This document shows positions 10,581 through 21,029 of a DNA stretch of 64,000 bases, piece after piece. Position numbers and translations under genes: made by a program. Where the stretch lies: NCBI GenBank assembly GCA_037042915.1, contig CM073203.1:3038001-3102000 (forward strand), written 5' to 3'. Origin of the DNA: Auricularia sp. M13. Lineage: Eukaryota > Basidiomycota > Agaricomycetes > Auriculariales > Auriculariaceae. Position 1 is the first letter of the stretch. Each line of letters begins with the position of its first letter. Below the pieces are notes generated by a model that saw only the letters and a program-made list of their open reading frames with translations, made no database searches and had not been told where the DNA came from.

Positions 10581-12236
10581 TCAGATCTCCCGAATAGAGT
10601 CCTTCAAAATTGCGATTTTGGCGTCAAGTCGCGAATACGGCGTACGAGCAATTTTGGTGAAGTCGACACCCTTGCCATGCCACCCGCGCGGATCGAAGCG
10701 CCGCGCCTTGAGCGCCGCGTATTCTGCAGGATACTCTGCTGCGATGCGAGACCTCGGAGCACGTGGGTTTGAACGAGCAATTGCTCGGGCAGCGGCGCGC
10801 GGATCGACCGCAGAGGGCGAGGCGGCGTCAACGAGGAAGGAATCGGGACGGGCACACGGGACGAGAACGGGCGCGAGCGTGCTCGATGTGGCGTCAGCGC
10901 GCGGAACGAGGATGGGCGCGGGGATTGGTAAGAGCGCCGATTCAGCGACGAATTCGTCAATGAATTCGTCGATGAGAGCGTCGACCGTCGGCGCAGCAAC
11001 AGCGCCGTTTTCGACTCTATCGAGCTCAGGCTGATGATGGGCGTCAACCCACTCGGGCTGCGCGTCGAGCATTGTGCCGTCCGCGTAAACGTACTCATCG
11101 GGGTGCTGGAAAGGCGCATAGGCGGGCTGGTGCAGCATGGCAGGCCGGTGCATGCCCGCGTCGAGCTGCTCGAGCTCGGCGTCGAGCATTGCGCCGTACG
11201 CAGAATCGGGGACGGTGCGCGATGCGCCGCTGACCGCGATATGCGCGTGGACGGGCTCGGCGTTAAAGCCGTCCGCGGGTTGTGCAAGCGGGAAGGTGAC
11301 GGCAGGCGCGGGACAGATGGGCATCACGCCGTGCGCTGACGCGCGCAAGGCGGGTGACGCGACGTCGAGTCCGTTGCCGGGCCCGACGTCGAAGGCGGGC
11401 GAGCGGTGGGAGAGCGTCACGCCGTGCGCTGACGCGCGCAAGGCGGATGACGCGACGTCGAGCCCGGCAACGGACTCGACGTCGAGGGCGGGCGAGCGGT
11501 CGGGTAAGCCGTATGGCGCGATGTTCAACCCGGCGAAGGGCTCGACGTCGCCGCATTGCTGGAGCTGCGTGTAGCCCAGTTCGAGTGGCTCGCAGCCCGG
11601 GAGGAGCTGCGCCTCGAACGGGTGGACGTGGGCATCGAGGTGCGCGCCGCGCTGCCGTTCTGATCCAGGTAAGACGACATGTACTGCAAAAAAAAAAACT
11701 CATCACTCACCGACGTCGAAGCTGGGCAACCGGTGGGCGGGCGCGTGACGCGCGCAGGGCGGACGACGCGACGTCGAGCCCTTCGCTGGGCTCGACGTCG
11801 AAGGTGGGCGACCGGTGGGCGGACGGGAGGGCGAGCGTCGCGCCCTGCGCTGACGCGCGCGGGGCGGACGACGCGACGTCGAGCCCGAGAATGGACTCGA
11901 CGTCGAGGGAGGGCGAACGGACGGCGAGCGTCGCGCCTTGCGCTGACGCGCGCAAGGCGGACGACGCGACGTCGAGCCCAGTGAAGGGCTCGACATCCAA
12001 GGCAGGCGGGTGGTGGGCGGGCGCGTGACGCGAGAGCGCCGCGCCGCTGACGCCCGACGCGAGGTCGAGGGCTGGCGCGTGACGGGCGGCGCCGCGCCTT
12101 GCGCTGACGCGCGCAGGGCGGACGACGCGACGTCGAGCCCGAGAACGGACTCGACGTCGAGGGAGGGCGAACGGAGGGCGAGCGGGCGGAGGGAGACCGT
12201 TGCGGATACTCCGGGCTCATTTCGTCTGTAAAGCAC
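10581..12236 (-). CDS. Unknown KDZ cargo protein with about 32-residue tandem repeats
   Basis: The start is probably ATG at 12236 (MLYRRNEPGVSATVSLRPLA). The N-terminal half is made of repeats of the type SLDVESVLGLDVASSALRAS, each 31-35 residues. The C-terminal half is acidic (TVDALIDEFIDEFVAES) and ends with a basic segment (RFDPRGWHGKGVDFTKIAR) at 10581. Reading it as one protein needs at least one frame change near 12090-12100 and a splice near 11700, where GTGAGT...TTTGCAG gives only a 27-base intron. The gene is therefore either mis-modelled or decaying through repeat slippage. It starts about 160 bases downstream of the transposase stop on the same strand. No known domain is seen. Confidence 0.5.
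11330..12200. repeat. GC-rich coding minisatellite, unit 93-105 bp
   Basis: At least seven units share GCGCTGACGCGCGCAAGGCG and GACGACGCGACGTCGAGCCC (minus-strand reading SALRASA and GLDVAS). Unit lengths are multiples of three, so copy-number change keeps the frame. One degenerate unit near 12000-12090 is shifted. Confidence 0.85.
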
Positions 12237-14341
12237 GGTCTATTAAAACGTCTACTGCGACTGTACGGTTTTGTTATATATTGAGCACACAGACATAATA
12301 AAATGACTCACCAGTAATGCAGACGGAAGTTCAGGCACTTGGGATTATACAGGATTATCTATGATCGCCCGATCGACAGGGTCTCAAGCCACGTGATTAA
12401 ACAGCTGCCTCTCGCGATTTCTGCCGCATGCGGTTCCAAATGGCAAGGAACGTGTACACGAGAACGATGCCGTGCCGTTGGCCCATGTAACTGAGCGACT
12501 TGCGGATCTTGAGCAGACTGGAGTTCCCACATTCGCCCGCGCTGGAGTTGATGTTGCGATACTTTTCACACCATTCTGTGTACGCGCTGAGGAAACACGC
12601 AGGCGAGCACCGCGTGTGGTCGTGCTCATGGAAGCCGTCGATGACAAAAAGAGTGTCGCCGAAGTAGATGGGTTCCCGATTCATGCAGTACGGGGACAGC
12701 GCGCAGGCGAAGTCGTATACGACGACTTTGGGTGGCCGGACCCAGTGAGTGTACAGCGCGGAAAAGACGTCGTTCCGCCCCTCGCCTTTCGGGATGCAGT
12801 GAAACCCGTAGCAGACACTGTGCGGGCACCAGATGGCCATTAAGCCACCCGTTAAGCCTTTCTTGCCATAGGTCTGATAAAACTTGGAGCACGCCACCTT
12901 CCCGCCCGACGCCGTGACCGTCGCGCGATCGGTTGCGCCGTCTCCGGGAATGTTGGGGTACACCGATCTGTTTCGAATGCGGGGCCGTCCGTAGAAGGTG
13001 CCAGTCTGAAATGCGTGTTAACTTTGTCACTGTCCGGGATCATTATAAAAACGAACCTCGCGCCAATCCTCATGCTCTTCGATCAGGTGTTCATCCGGGT
13101 CGTGGTGCGAAAGCGACGCGAAGACCGTTTGCGATCGGTCAAGAACGAATCCCGCGACGCCTTGAAGTGTAGAGCTGATTTGTTTCGTCGTCTTCACTTC
13201 ATACCGAGCGACGACGGCGAGGGCGGGAACGAGTGAGAGAAGCGGCAGGATGCCCTCCGCGTCGCCGTCCTTGAGCATGTCGAGAAAGGGCCACGCCGAT
13301 TTGTTTGCGAACTGTAGCACCGACTCATATGCCAGCAGCTAAATACGATGTTAGAGACAACATTACCCTGGAAAGGAAACGAACCCACCTGCTCCAATAG
13401 ATGCAAGTAATTCTTTAAGACGGTGCTGTCGAGGCTCTTCAAATCGGTCGCTACATATATGCCGAACATCTGTGCTAATTCACGGCTCTGCTTCGCGAGT
13501 TCGTCCACAATCCCAGGCAACTTCTTTCTCATGGCCTTATCTTCCGCATCTCTCTTGTTGCGTCGTTTATTCGCCACGCGCTCCGCTCCCTCAGCATCGA
13601 CATCTTCGTCAAGGGACTCCTCCGAATCGTCGCCCGGAGCGAGAGGCGTCTTTCCCTGCCGCAACTTCAGGCGCCATCGAACTGCCTGTTGGGCGCGCTT
13701 TCTGACATCGCCGTTCACCAACGACGTCTCCCCCGGCATCGGTTTCACGCTGAGTATCGATGACGCATGCGCATCGATGGTCGTAGGAGGTCGCAGAGAC
13801 TCCGTCACCAAGTCGGCTCTGAAGCCAGCAGTCATGCCATCACACACGACGACCTCGGGTTCTTCACCGCAGATGTCGCAGACGAAGCTAACGTCCAGCT
13901 TCTGGAGTCTGGAGAACGAGAAATATGCTGTTCGGAACGTCTGCTCGCAGACGAAGGGAATTGACGACTTGGTATAATCTCGACAAACGGATATATGGAA
14001 CGCGTGGAAGGGAACCTCGGCGAGCGTCATGAGGCTAGTGTACTTGTCGAGAAGCTCGTGCGTGTACAGGCGGGAATTATTGAAGTTGAAGATACCGAAC
14101 TCGCGCAGGTCTGGCCCGGCATTCTGATGGCTTTGGGGCTCGCAGGTGCTGCAGACTTGGACTTCGATTTGGGCAGCGCACGCGGACGAGAGTCCGAATA
14201 CGATGCAGTCGATGACCTTGACTGGCGCCGATTCCTTCGGACCACTCCCACAGCGGCAACGAGGACCTTCGCCGAGGCAGAAGTAGTCCGGGATAGGATC
14301 AACGAGAGCGAACGTGGGTGCATCCTCGTCAGAATCTGAGG

Positions 14342-14346
14342 CAATG
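14342..14346. repeat. 5-bp target duplication CAATG, left copy (partner at 18513-18517)
   Basis: CAATG directly precedes the left LTR and directly follows the right LTR. Five bases is standard for LTR retrotransposon integration. Confidence 0.9.
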
Positions 14347-15107
14347 TGTTGCGATTCGCGGCGGTGTCCTGCGTCCACGCCTCTCCCGCGTCATCATTAT
14401 CGACGCTCAGTCCGCATTCGCCGCCGCCCGCCGCTGCCCGCCGTGACGACCACCTCGGTCCCATATGCTCCGGTGACGCACCTCGGGCCTTTCGGCCTCC
14501 GTTCTACACTCGCCGACGCCCCCGTCGACTTCCCCGCCACACCGGCCAATCCTCCATTCACTATGGGAGGTCGCGCGCGTCCTCGGACTATGGTACGCTC
14601 ATATCGGCCGCGGTCCCACGCTCGGTTGCGGTCTCAGTTTTGCCGCATTGCGGGCTCCGCCCTCCGCGCTCTCGGTCTTGCCGTGCCGCGGCGCATGCAC
14701 TCCCTGGTCTCGGTCTCTTCCAGATACCCGCCCGATACCCCGATAGGCATGGACTCTAGTTTAGTATATTCCTTCCCACCTTCGCCTCGTCGCCGCTCTC
14801 GGTATTCACCCCATTCCTCGCTTCTCCGAGGTTCCCTTGCGTCGCCGATGCTCCCTCGGTCCCTCTTTTATTTGTGTGTTTCCCTTCGGTCATCACCCCG
14901 GTGTTCACCCCTTCTATCCCCCGTCTCGGTCCTGCCTGTACGGTGATGTGGCTGCGCTCCCCTTGCTTCCGGTCATGCTATAGTTACCGGCTATCGCCGA
15001 TCGGTGTACTCTAGGTTGGATCTTGACCGTCATATGCCCATTTCATGCCTGGCCTCTCCTCCTCCTGAGTACCTCGTCTGGTCGGTCTTTTGGCGCACTC
15101 CGTGACA
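14347..15107 (+). repeat. Left LTR
   Basis: 761 bases, TGTTGCG...GTGACA, the same length as and apparently identical to 17752-18512 (offset 3,405). Confidence 0.95.
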
Positions 15108-15108
15108 T

Positions 15109-15121
15109 AAGATCCAACCTA
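15109..15121 (+). promoter_or_regulatory. Self-complementary primer-binding site
   Basis: AAGATCCAACCTA at 15109-15121 is the exact reverse complement of TAGGTTGGATCTT at 15012-15024 in the LTR. In Tf1-like elements the 5' end of the RNA folds back onto this site and primes reverse transcription in place of a tRNA. By analogy the RNA would start near 15012, which gives an R-U5 part of about 95 bases. That start point is inferred. Confidence 0.7.
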
Positions 15122-17738
15122 CCCCGACATTCCCGGTACTCAGTTCCTTCCTCTTCCTCTTATCCGCCTTCCTATCTTCTCCGATTCGCCCTACACCTCC
15201 GGTATATTGTTTCGGTCCACCTCCTCACCATTCAATTGCGGCCCGGAGGACCCTTACGCCTGTGCGGACTACCTACTAGCACCTCGGTCGCTCGGTGGCC
15301 CGTATATCGCAGCCGATCCCCTCTCTCTCTCAAGTCCGCCGACCCTAACCCGACACCGACCGCCTCGGTGCTCCGTGGGCCCACCCCTACCAATCGCGGA
15401 CCCGATGGCCATGACTTTCTACTCTCCCCTGCCTCGTTCGGCTTCACCGACTGTCTTTTCTCCACGTTCACGACGACCGGTCTCGGCCGGTTCCCCTCGG
15501 CAACCATCAACCCCCCACCGGGATACTCGCCCCAGCGCACCCTCCAGGCCGGAATCCCTGGACCCAAACGTCGGCAGGACCCAAGGACCCCAGGTGCCCT
15601 TTGGAGGACTCCCCCGATGCTGGAACGGAGACTACCACTGCTGCAGTGCTGCTGTCGTAACTCCAACGAATCCGGGCATCGATCTCGCCGAGTTTCACTC
15701 CGTTCCGCGCGCGCAAGGGCGCATTCGATGCGTCTCGTCAATGCGCTCTATTTCCCAGCTGGACGCGACGTCGGCGGAGCTCGTTCCGCTGAGCGCGACG
15801 CCAATCTTTGCCGGTCGACGCAATCTGACGGTCGGACGCCCATATCCCGCCGAATACCAGGCCGTCCGGTGCGCGCCAGGGCTCGTTGGAACCGCGCAGC
15901 CAGTGCGCACCTTTCATAAGCTTACGCTGTGTTGGCCCGCTCCGTCGTCGCCGAGATCGCGGGACATCTCCATGCGGATTGGGTGCAACATCGTTCGGAC
16001 AATTCCACCACGGCGGCTTGTTAGTTGTGGACGCGCAGGACCTCGTTGGATGCGTATCACTTCCGCGCACACTTTTCGCACTGGTCGCGAGTCGCGGCCG
16101 CCTGTCCCTGACGAGATCGTCGTGCCGACATCGTCTAGCGGCCGTTCCCACGACATTCCGGCGATATCTCCTCACCCCCTTGCTCTTTCGCCGTCGTGCA
16201 GGCCTCGTTCCATGCGCGCGGATTGGCGCTACATACCGCGTGCTTATGGCCGAACGGACTGTGAACTCCCCGTCATCCTACGGCCGAAATCGGTAGCGGA
16301 CCACGGACCCCCTCGGATTTGGACCACAGGACCTCCCGTACCAGCTCTTTCGGCGCGCGCAGGCCCTCGTTAGGGTTGCGTAAATGCCCTCTGTCAATCC
16401 ATTGCTGACGGCGAGTCCGGCACCGCCCTCCCCGCCGAGATCGTCGCAGTTGACGGAGGCCAGCCGAGCTCAACGCCAATCGGCCCGCCATGTGCCCAAT
16501 ACCCGTCCGTTCAACGCGCGCAGGCCCTCTTTCAAAGCGCATTACCCAGGCGCACCCTTCTGCCGCTGGGTGCGGGTCTACCGGCGTCGACGTCGCCGAG
16601 ATCTCGGGCGGTCACTGCACCTCGGACCTCGGGATGGACCCTCCCACTGGACCCTGGTCGTCTCCCATGCTCGGACCCTCGTTGGATTCGATCCTGCTGC
16701 TCTAGGTCGTCGCCGACCGCTTCGGCCCCCGGCGGTTCGACTTCGGCTCCCACCAGCTCTCCGATCCGTTGCTCCGCGCCGAGCGCGCTGTCTCGGACCT
16801 TGCTGCAACCAGGGTACATTGGAGCCGTTCCCCCGCCGACCTCGGCCGTGGTTCAATGGTTACCACCCGCGGATTTCGGACCGACTGCTGCTCGTTGGCC
16901 GAGGCTTCCCGCCCCTTGAAGGTCATGGACTCGCTTCCGGACCCCGGACCCCTCCCCTTGGACACCCCCCTGGGCTCATCCTCGAGTCCCACGGAGTGCG
17001 CACAGATCCCGCATTGCACAGGAGACGTTGCTGTTGCCTTCATGCCACTCGGCCGCCGCGGACACGCCGTCCGATACGGTCCGACATGACCTGTACGTCT
17101 TCGCATCTCTTTATCTTTGTCGTGCCCTTCGCCGGCGTTGAGTCTACGGTCCACCGGGATGCGTACCACTCAACTGTGTTGGTTGTTGACCGGCACAGCG
17201 ACCCCTCCGTCACCTTCGGTCCCCTTCGTCACAAAGGCGATATCTTCGGTGCACTCGGCCCTCGCGACCGCTTGTGCCCGAGCCGGAGAATGTAGGAGTC
17301 CTCCTTCGGGCGCGCAGCGTCCAGACCCATCTTTCCATTACGACACCGACCGCCCCGCGCTTCGTTCGGCGGCTACGATTTTCTCTGCGCCCCCGAAGCC
17401 CTGTTGTGATCCCCGATGGCCGCGGCATATTGAGATGTCGCGCGGGAGCTTCCACGAGCGTCGCTCTTTCCATTTGGTGTTTGACACGGCCACGTCCTCC
17501 TCGACCTGCGCTGTCTGTGTTGGATGTGCGGTCGCTCGGAAGGGTGATGGTTAGTTTGTCGTGCCATAACAGCCCAGCTATCATCATCCCCGATGCTCCC
17601 ACGGTCCCCACTGTCCTCCTCGGTACCTGGAGTCGAGCCGACCGTCGGCTATGGATCCCCAGAACCTCGGTGCGCCTTTTATTTCAACCCTTCGGACCGG
17701 ATTCGCCACTCGGAACCCTCTCTGCGGACTTCGCGTCT
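15122..17738. other. LTR-element interior without recognised proteins
   Basis: GC-rich, stop-poor DNA with long but unconvincing frames on both strands, for example 15207-16373 (+) and 16384-17295 (+). The compositions are Arg/Pro/Ser-rich. I find no YxDD box, no H-H-C-C or DDE integrase pattern and no Cys-rich gag knuckle. Confidence 0.6.
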
Positions 17739-17748
17739 AGAAGGGGGG
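17739..17748 (+). promoter_or_regulatory. Polypurine tract
   Basis: AGAAGGGGGG ends three bases (TTA) before the right LTR, the usual place for plus-strand DNA priming. Confidence 0.7.
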
Positions 17749-17751
17749 TTA

Positions 17752-18512
17752 TGTTGCGATTCGCGGCGGTGTCCTGCGTCCACGCCTCTCCCGCGTCATC
17801 ATTATCGACGCTCAGTCCGCATTCGCCGCCGCCCGCCGCTGCCCGCCGTGACGACCACCTCGGTCCCATATGCTCCGGTGACGCACCTCGGGCCTTTCGG
17901 CCTCCGTTCTACACTCGCCGACGCCCCCGTCGACTTCCCCGCCACACCGGCCAATCCTCCATTCACTATGGGAGGTCGCGCGCGTCCTCGGACTATGGTA
18001 CGCTCATATCGGCCGCGGTCCCACGCTCGGTTGCGGTCTCAGTTTTGCCGCATTGCGGGCTCCGCCCTCCGCGCTCTCGGTCTTGCCGTGCCGCGGCGCA
18101 TGCACTCCCTGGTCTCGGTCTCTTCCAGATACCCGCCCGATACCCCGATAGGCATGGACTCTAGTTTAGTATATTCCTTCCCACCTTCGCCTCGTCGCCG
18201 CTCTCGGTATTCACCCCATTCCTCGCTTCTCCGAGGTTCCCTTGCGTCGCCGATGCTCCCTCGGTCCCTCTTTTATTTGTGTGTTTCCCTTCGGTCATCA
18301 CCCCGGTGTTCACCCCTTCTATCCCCCGTCTCGGTCCTGCCTGTACGGTGATGTGGCTGCGCTCCCCTTGCTTCCGGTCATGCTATAGTTACCGGCTATC
18401 GCCGATCGGTGTACTCTAGGTTGGATCTTGACCGTCATATGCCCATTTCATGCCTGGCCTCTCCTCCTCCTGAGTACCTCGTCTGGTCGGTCTTTTGGCG
18501 CACTCCGTGACA
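17752..18512 (+). repeat. Right LTR
   Basis: Identical by eye to the left LTR. It is followed by the target duplication CAATG at 18513-18517, after which the transposase coding sequence resumes. Confidence 0.95.
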
Positions 18513-19489
18513 CAATGCGTGCCCACGCCGGTGGGCCGACGTTGAGGCGGGATACGCTCCGCTCATCATCGTAATCCCTCAGACTCTTGGCTTCGGCTGC
18601 AGGGCCATTAGCATTCGGCCGGCCAAGCATTGAACACGCGAGCTCACCTCGTAGTCGCGCTCTCTCAGCTAGATCGTCACCCTCGTGTTCATCGACTTCC
18701 GCCTCCTCGAGCAGTAACTTCAACGCGTCGCGGGCACGAGCGGCTTTGATGTGCACGCAGTTGTTGTCGCGATGCTTGCCGCAAGTCCAGTGACCCTGGT
18801 TCGAGGATCGCCCGCAATGTTGGACGATTTGTCTGCTGTGCCCTGGGACGAAGGAGACGAAGAACGAAAGGGCGGGTGCTTGGGGTGTAGCTGGAATATG
18901 TTCGAACAAGACGGAGGAGGGATCGTCTACAGCAGTCAGTGCGAGGCTCGACGACACTACAGATAGTCAACGTACCTTTCTCGGTGAACAACTTGAACGG
19001 CGGCCGATGGTCCGATGAAAGCAGCATAGTGTGAAGACAGTATCGTTGGTCGACGTCCGAGTTGCGAAGGTAGTCGGGGCAGGTGCAGTTATACGACACG
19101 GCTTCTGCTTCGTCGACTTCGCTGCGCAGGACAGCCCAGCCGTTGACGCAACTGCCTTGCGCAGCCAACGTGTCGAGGTCGCATATCTCGGCGACCCAGG
19201 TTGAGGGATCGATGTGGAAGAAGGCGAGTCGACGCGAATCGACCGCTTCCCGGTAGGCTTCATAAACGCTCTCTGGAGCGCGCTGGGACGCCAAGATCCT
19301 GCGCCGCTTCACGGGACGGTCGACGTCGAGAGCAGGTGCTGCGCGCTTGCCCGCCGCTGTCGCCTTCGTGGAATCGCGTTTGCGAGCAGCGCTTGACGAG
19401 CTCGTGGGCTGCGAGGTCTTGTCCTTTCCTCGCCGCCGCACATAGGTGGGCTCGACGAAGATATCGCGTGCCATGAGGATCTGGATTTG

Positions 19490-20640
19490 GGACGTACGGA
19501 CACTGACGCGTGCTCGACGATTCTCCGGGCAGACAACTGACGCGTTGACTACCACGGAGGGGATTGGACACAGAGAAATTATTAGTCAACGATTCTGGCT
19601 ACTACGGAGAGCAACGGGCAAGATTTTATTATTTAATTTGAGGATTGTGGGGCGTACGAACACTGACGCGTGCTCGACGTTTCTCCGGGCAGACAACTGA
19701 CGCGTTGACTATCACGGAGGGAAATGGGCAAAGGTAAAGTATGAAGGAAAATTATGCCTGGCACTGGCGGGTGATACGATGTATTTAGTGAGGCAGGAGG
19801 GACGGCCGAAGAGAGCGCAGACACTGACGCGTGTCCACGCTCACCAACGACCTGAGCTCTGGATGGCAACTGACGCGTTGCCACCGGCGGAGCGGAGGGA
19901 GGGAGAGGGAAGGGGGAAGGCGGGGTGGCGGGCGAAGGCGGGTGGGTGACGGGGATGGGGGTGTGCGGAGGAGGGGAGGGCGGATGAAAGACCAAAGTCC
20001 GTTCGAACTCCGACCCAGACTCACCGCCCGCCCGCTGCTGTCGACGCCACGGGTCAGTGTCCGTCCGACAGCACGGCCAGGCCCGCTTAACTGCGGGCCT
20101 GTGACGAGGCCGCTCACGCGTCAGTGAGCGGCTTCTCGGCGTTCTCCTCATAGGCGAGATGATGGGGACAGGTTCTTCGCTTAGGCGTACCTGCACGGCC
20201 ACCCGCATACACGCTCACGCGCCAGTGAGCGTGGGCGGTCAGAGGAGGTTACATGCGTCAATGTATCCTCCTTGGCGTCCCTCAGAGTGCTCCTGTACAT
20301 TTTCTTGTCGTTCCTCGCAGCCATTCCCCCAAGACCCCCAGACGCAGTCGCCCGCTCGCCCAAGGACGCCACCCGCATACACGCTCACGCGTCAGTGAGC
20401 GTGGGCGATCAGAGGAGGGTATATGCGTCAATATACCCTCCTTGGTGTCCCTGGATATCTTCTTCCCGTTTCTCGCATGCATTCCCCCCGACGCTATCGC
20501 CGGCTCGCACAAGGACGCCACCCGCATACACGCTCACGCATCAGTGAGCGTGGGCGGTCAAAGGAGGGTATATGCGTCAATATACCCTCCTTGGCGTCCC
20601 TGGACATCTCATTCCCGTTCCTCGCATCCATTCCCCCGAC
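19490..20640. repeat. Hairpin-containing tandem repeats of the KDZ element (left array)
   Basis: Two repeat types. At 19490-19730 a roughly 160-bp unit with ACTGACGCGT and TTCTCCGGGCAGACAACTGA occurs twice. At 20197-20640 a roughly 150-170 bp unit occurs three times. Each of these units holds two palindromes with a six-base loop: ACGCTCAC-GCGTCA-GTGAGCGT (variants GCGCCA, GCATCA) and AGGAGGGTATAT-GCGTCA-ATATACCCTCCT (20243-20271, 20413-20442, about 20562-20591). A further one, GCCGCTCAC-GCGTCA-GTGAGCGGC, is at 20109-20132. The loop stays constant while the stems change, which suggests a recognised site. Confidence 0.8.
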
Positions 20641-20649
20641 GAAATCAGT

Positions 20650-21029
20650 GTTGCGCCCACAGTCAGAAGATATGCTCGAGCATTGGAAGATCCCTTCCCT
20701 GAAGAGCATCAGGTGCTATTTTCTTATGTTCTGTGTTGTTCAGACGTCCAGGAACGGAACGGCGTTGACGAAGTACCACGCGCGCTATATGCTCGCTTAT
20801 CAGCATACATGCATATATGCAGCACTGGGACACGGCGGAGCAGGCTCTCTGATCTACTTTTCCTGTTATGTGGTGCAATGAAATGATTTGTTGTTTGCAT
20901 TTCCTGGAGCAGTGGGCGAGTGCGATAACGAGTGACTGATATTAATCGGACGGACGGATGTGTGACGAGGAGACCAGGAAAAAAGAAAGGAATGTGGGGG
21001 GGTATCGAGGTATCTGTACTGCGATACTG
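20650..21029. other. Spacer, nothing recognised
   Basis: No gene or repeat is seen between the hairpin array and the 3' end of the next minus-strand gene. Confidence 0.35.

Larger units (their letters stand above)
14347..18512. mobile_element. Non-autonomous self-priming LTR retrotransposon (4,166 bp)
   Basis: Two identical 761-bp LTRs (14347-15107 and 17752-18512) begin TGTTGCG and end GTGACA, fitting the TG...CA rule, and CAATG is duplicated outside. The 2.64-kb interior contains GC-rich open frames (the longest about 390 codons) but no reverse transcriptase, integrase, protease or zinc-knuckle motif. It is therefore a large LTR derivative that depends on another element. The primer-binding region starts one base inside the left LTR and is a perfect 13-base complement of a stretch within the LTR, the arrangement of self-priming Tf1/sushi-type elements. 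A purine run, AGAAGGGGGG, lies just before the right LTR. By eye I find no difference between the LTRs, so the insertion is very recent. Confidence 0.9.
12397..19474 (-). pseudogene. KDZ transposase gene, interrupted by an LTR retrotransposon
   Basis: Five exons: 19474-18976, 18926-18513, 14341-13389, 13338-13057 and 13005-12397, separated by 49-51 base GT-AG introns except at the second junction, where the 4.17-kb LTR element sits. Omitting that element and one CAATG copy, the lengths sum to 2,757 bases, or 918 codons plus stop, with every junction in frame. An NLS-rich start (KRAAPALDVDRPVKRRR) is followed by a C-x-C...C-x-H SWIM-like cluster (NCTCPDYL...YCLH, about 128-148). A second Cys/His motif (WTCGKHRDNNCVHI) comes next, then a CxC5/CxC6-type Cys-rich region (RCRCGSG, CSTCEP, VCDICGEEPE). 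Last is the catalytic domain: VVYDFACALSPYC (Asp about 814), FHEHDHTRCSPACFL and NINSSAGECGNSSL (Glu about 873), then RKSLSYMGQRH. These are hallmarks of KDZ transposases. Only the insertion breaks the gene. Confidence 0.9.

Noticed and set aside
15207-17295. Long open frames (303-388 codons) in the LTR-element interior
   Set aside because: The composition is that of GC-rich, stop-poor DNA; no gag, protease, reverse transcriptase or integrase motif is present and frames overlap on both strands.
19490-20640. Possible CRISPR-like array (repeats with palindromes and spacers)
   Set aside because: Only three long units, repeats are imperfect, spacers are not unique, and the setting is a eukaryotic transposon.
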